Shown one piece after another: positions 63,860 through 64,000 of a DNA stretch of 64,000 nucleotides. Source of the DNA: Bowmanella denitrificans (GTDB lineage Bacteria > Pseudomonadota > Gammaproteobacteria > Enterobacterales > Alteromonadaceae); the NCBI RefSeq assembly GCF_002887595.1, contig NZ_PEBU01000014.1, positions 1 to 64,000 of the forward strand, in the 5' to 3' direction. Numbering within the stretch: the stretch's first letter is position 1; every line of letters starts with the position of its first letter. The translations under genes and the position numbers were made by a program. The notes under the pieces were generated by a model. The model saw nothing but the letters and a program-made list of their open reading frames with translations, did not search any database and was not told the origin of the DNA.

Positions 63860-64000
63860 TTACTGTACAAAGGGCTCTAGGCCGGACAGGCGTAATCTGA
63901 CCGGCAGCTTTGGCGCGGTTCTTGGCGCTTTACCCGCGACGGCATCGGCCAGCACACGAATATGCTGTGGCGTGGTACCACAACAGCCACCGACAATATT
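63860..64000 (-). CDS. Homocysteine S-methyltransferase domain protein, 3' part (split MetH)
   Basis: Only the last 46 codons lie inside the window. They include [13 protein letters not shown], the zinc Cys-Cys motif of the Hcy-binding domain, then a short tail ending in a TAA at 63860-63862. In single-chain MetH this part is the N-terminal third. Here a stop and a new ATG 15 bases on separate it from the rest, so two polypeptides are made and must associate. The gene continues beyond the right edge. Confidence 0.9.
   Translation of the reverse strand, partial: NIVGGCCGTTPQHIRVLADAVAGKAPRTAPKLPVRLRLSGLEPFVQ

Overview
The window is a 64 kb piece of a gammaproteobacterial chromosome, most likely a marine or brackish member of the Alteromonadales (Alteromonadaceae-like). 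The evidence is conserved gammaproteobacterial gene order (bamD/rluD/pgeF/clpB; murJ-ribF-ileS-lspA-fkpB-ispH beside rpsT; recX-alaS-csrA-tRNA-Ser-tRNA-Arg), a Na+-pumping oxaloacetate decarboxylase, a PEP-CTERM/exosortase surface-protein system, and a methionine synthase split into two genes. The genus cannot be fixed from sequence alone. No transposase, integrase, prophage or CRISPR array is visible.

Layout. 1-500: gene-free, with a stable-RNA (rrn/tRNA type) promoter firing out of the left edge. 0.5-9 kb: secreted subtilase, two PEP-CTERM proteins, pssA and the PEP-CTERM TPR protein PrsT. 9-14.4 kb: clpB with a heat-shock promoter, pgeF, rluD and divergent bamD. 14.4-22.4 kb: an ECF sigma factor with its ChrR-type zinc anti-sigma factor, and a divergent eight-gene lipid-modification operon (NTF2-like, SDR, FAD oxidoreductase, DUF1365, CFA-type methyltransferase, DUF2878, CHI-like, DUF3833). 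The sigma gene and this operon carry matching ECF promoters with the same spacing. 22.5-24 kb: glnB and nadE. 23.9-31.3 kb: type IV pilus minor pilins (fimT-like, pilV, pilW, pilX, pilY1, pilE). 31.6-39.5 kb: isoprenoid, lipoprotein, translation and murein genes and rpsT. 39.8-45.8 kb: a UDP-diacylglucosamine diphosphatase-like enzyme, a candidate OlsF ornithine-lipid synthase, a nucleotide pyrophosphatase-like enzyme, dapE and two small membrane proteins. 45.8-49 kb: oadGAB. 49.3-52.8 kb: a tRNA-Arg region with five full copies and one partial copy of a hairpin-rich repeat, and a DUF6795/class 3 lipase pair lying between two duplicated repeat-tRNA blocks. 53-56.6 kb: csrA, alaS, recX. 56.6-61.2 kb: accessory genes including a third PEP-CTERM protein. 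61.2-64 kb: split metH.

The most unusual signal is the repeat family beside csrA. Read on the strand that carries csrA and the tRNAs, each full copy can fold hairpins with loops CAGGA and AGGATA, the kind of GGA-in-loop site that CsrA binds. Stems vary between copies with paired changes and a strand-specific G-U wobble while the loops are mostly constant. A CsrB/RsmZ-like CsrA-sequestering RNA is therefore possible, but strong terminators between the tRNAs and the repeats mean transcription must be shown. Other notable points are the ECF/ChrR regulon, sigma-54 promoters in front of two paralogous PEP-CTERM genes, and the inserted lipase/DUF6795 pair.
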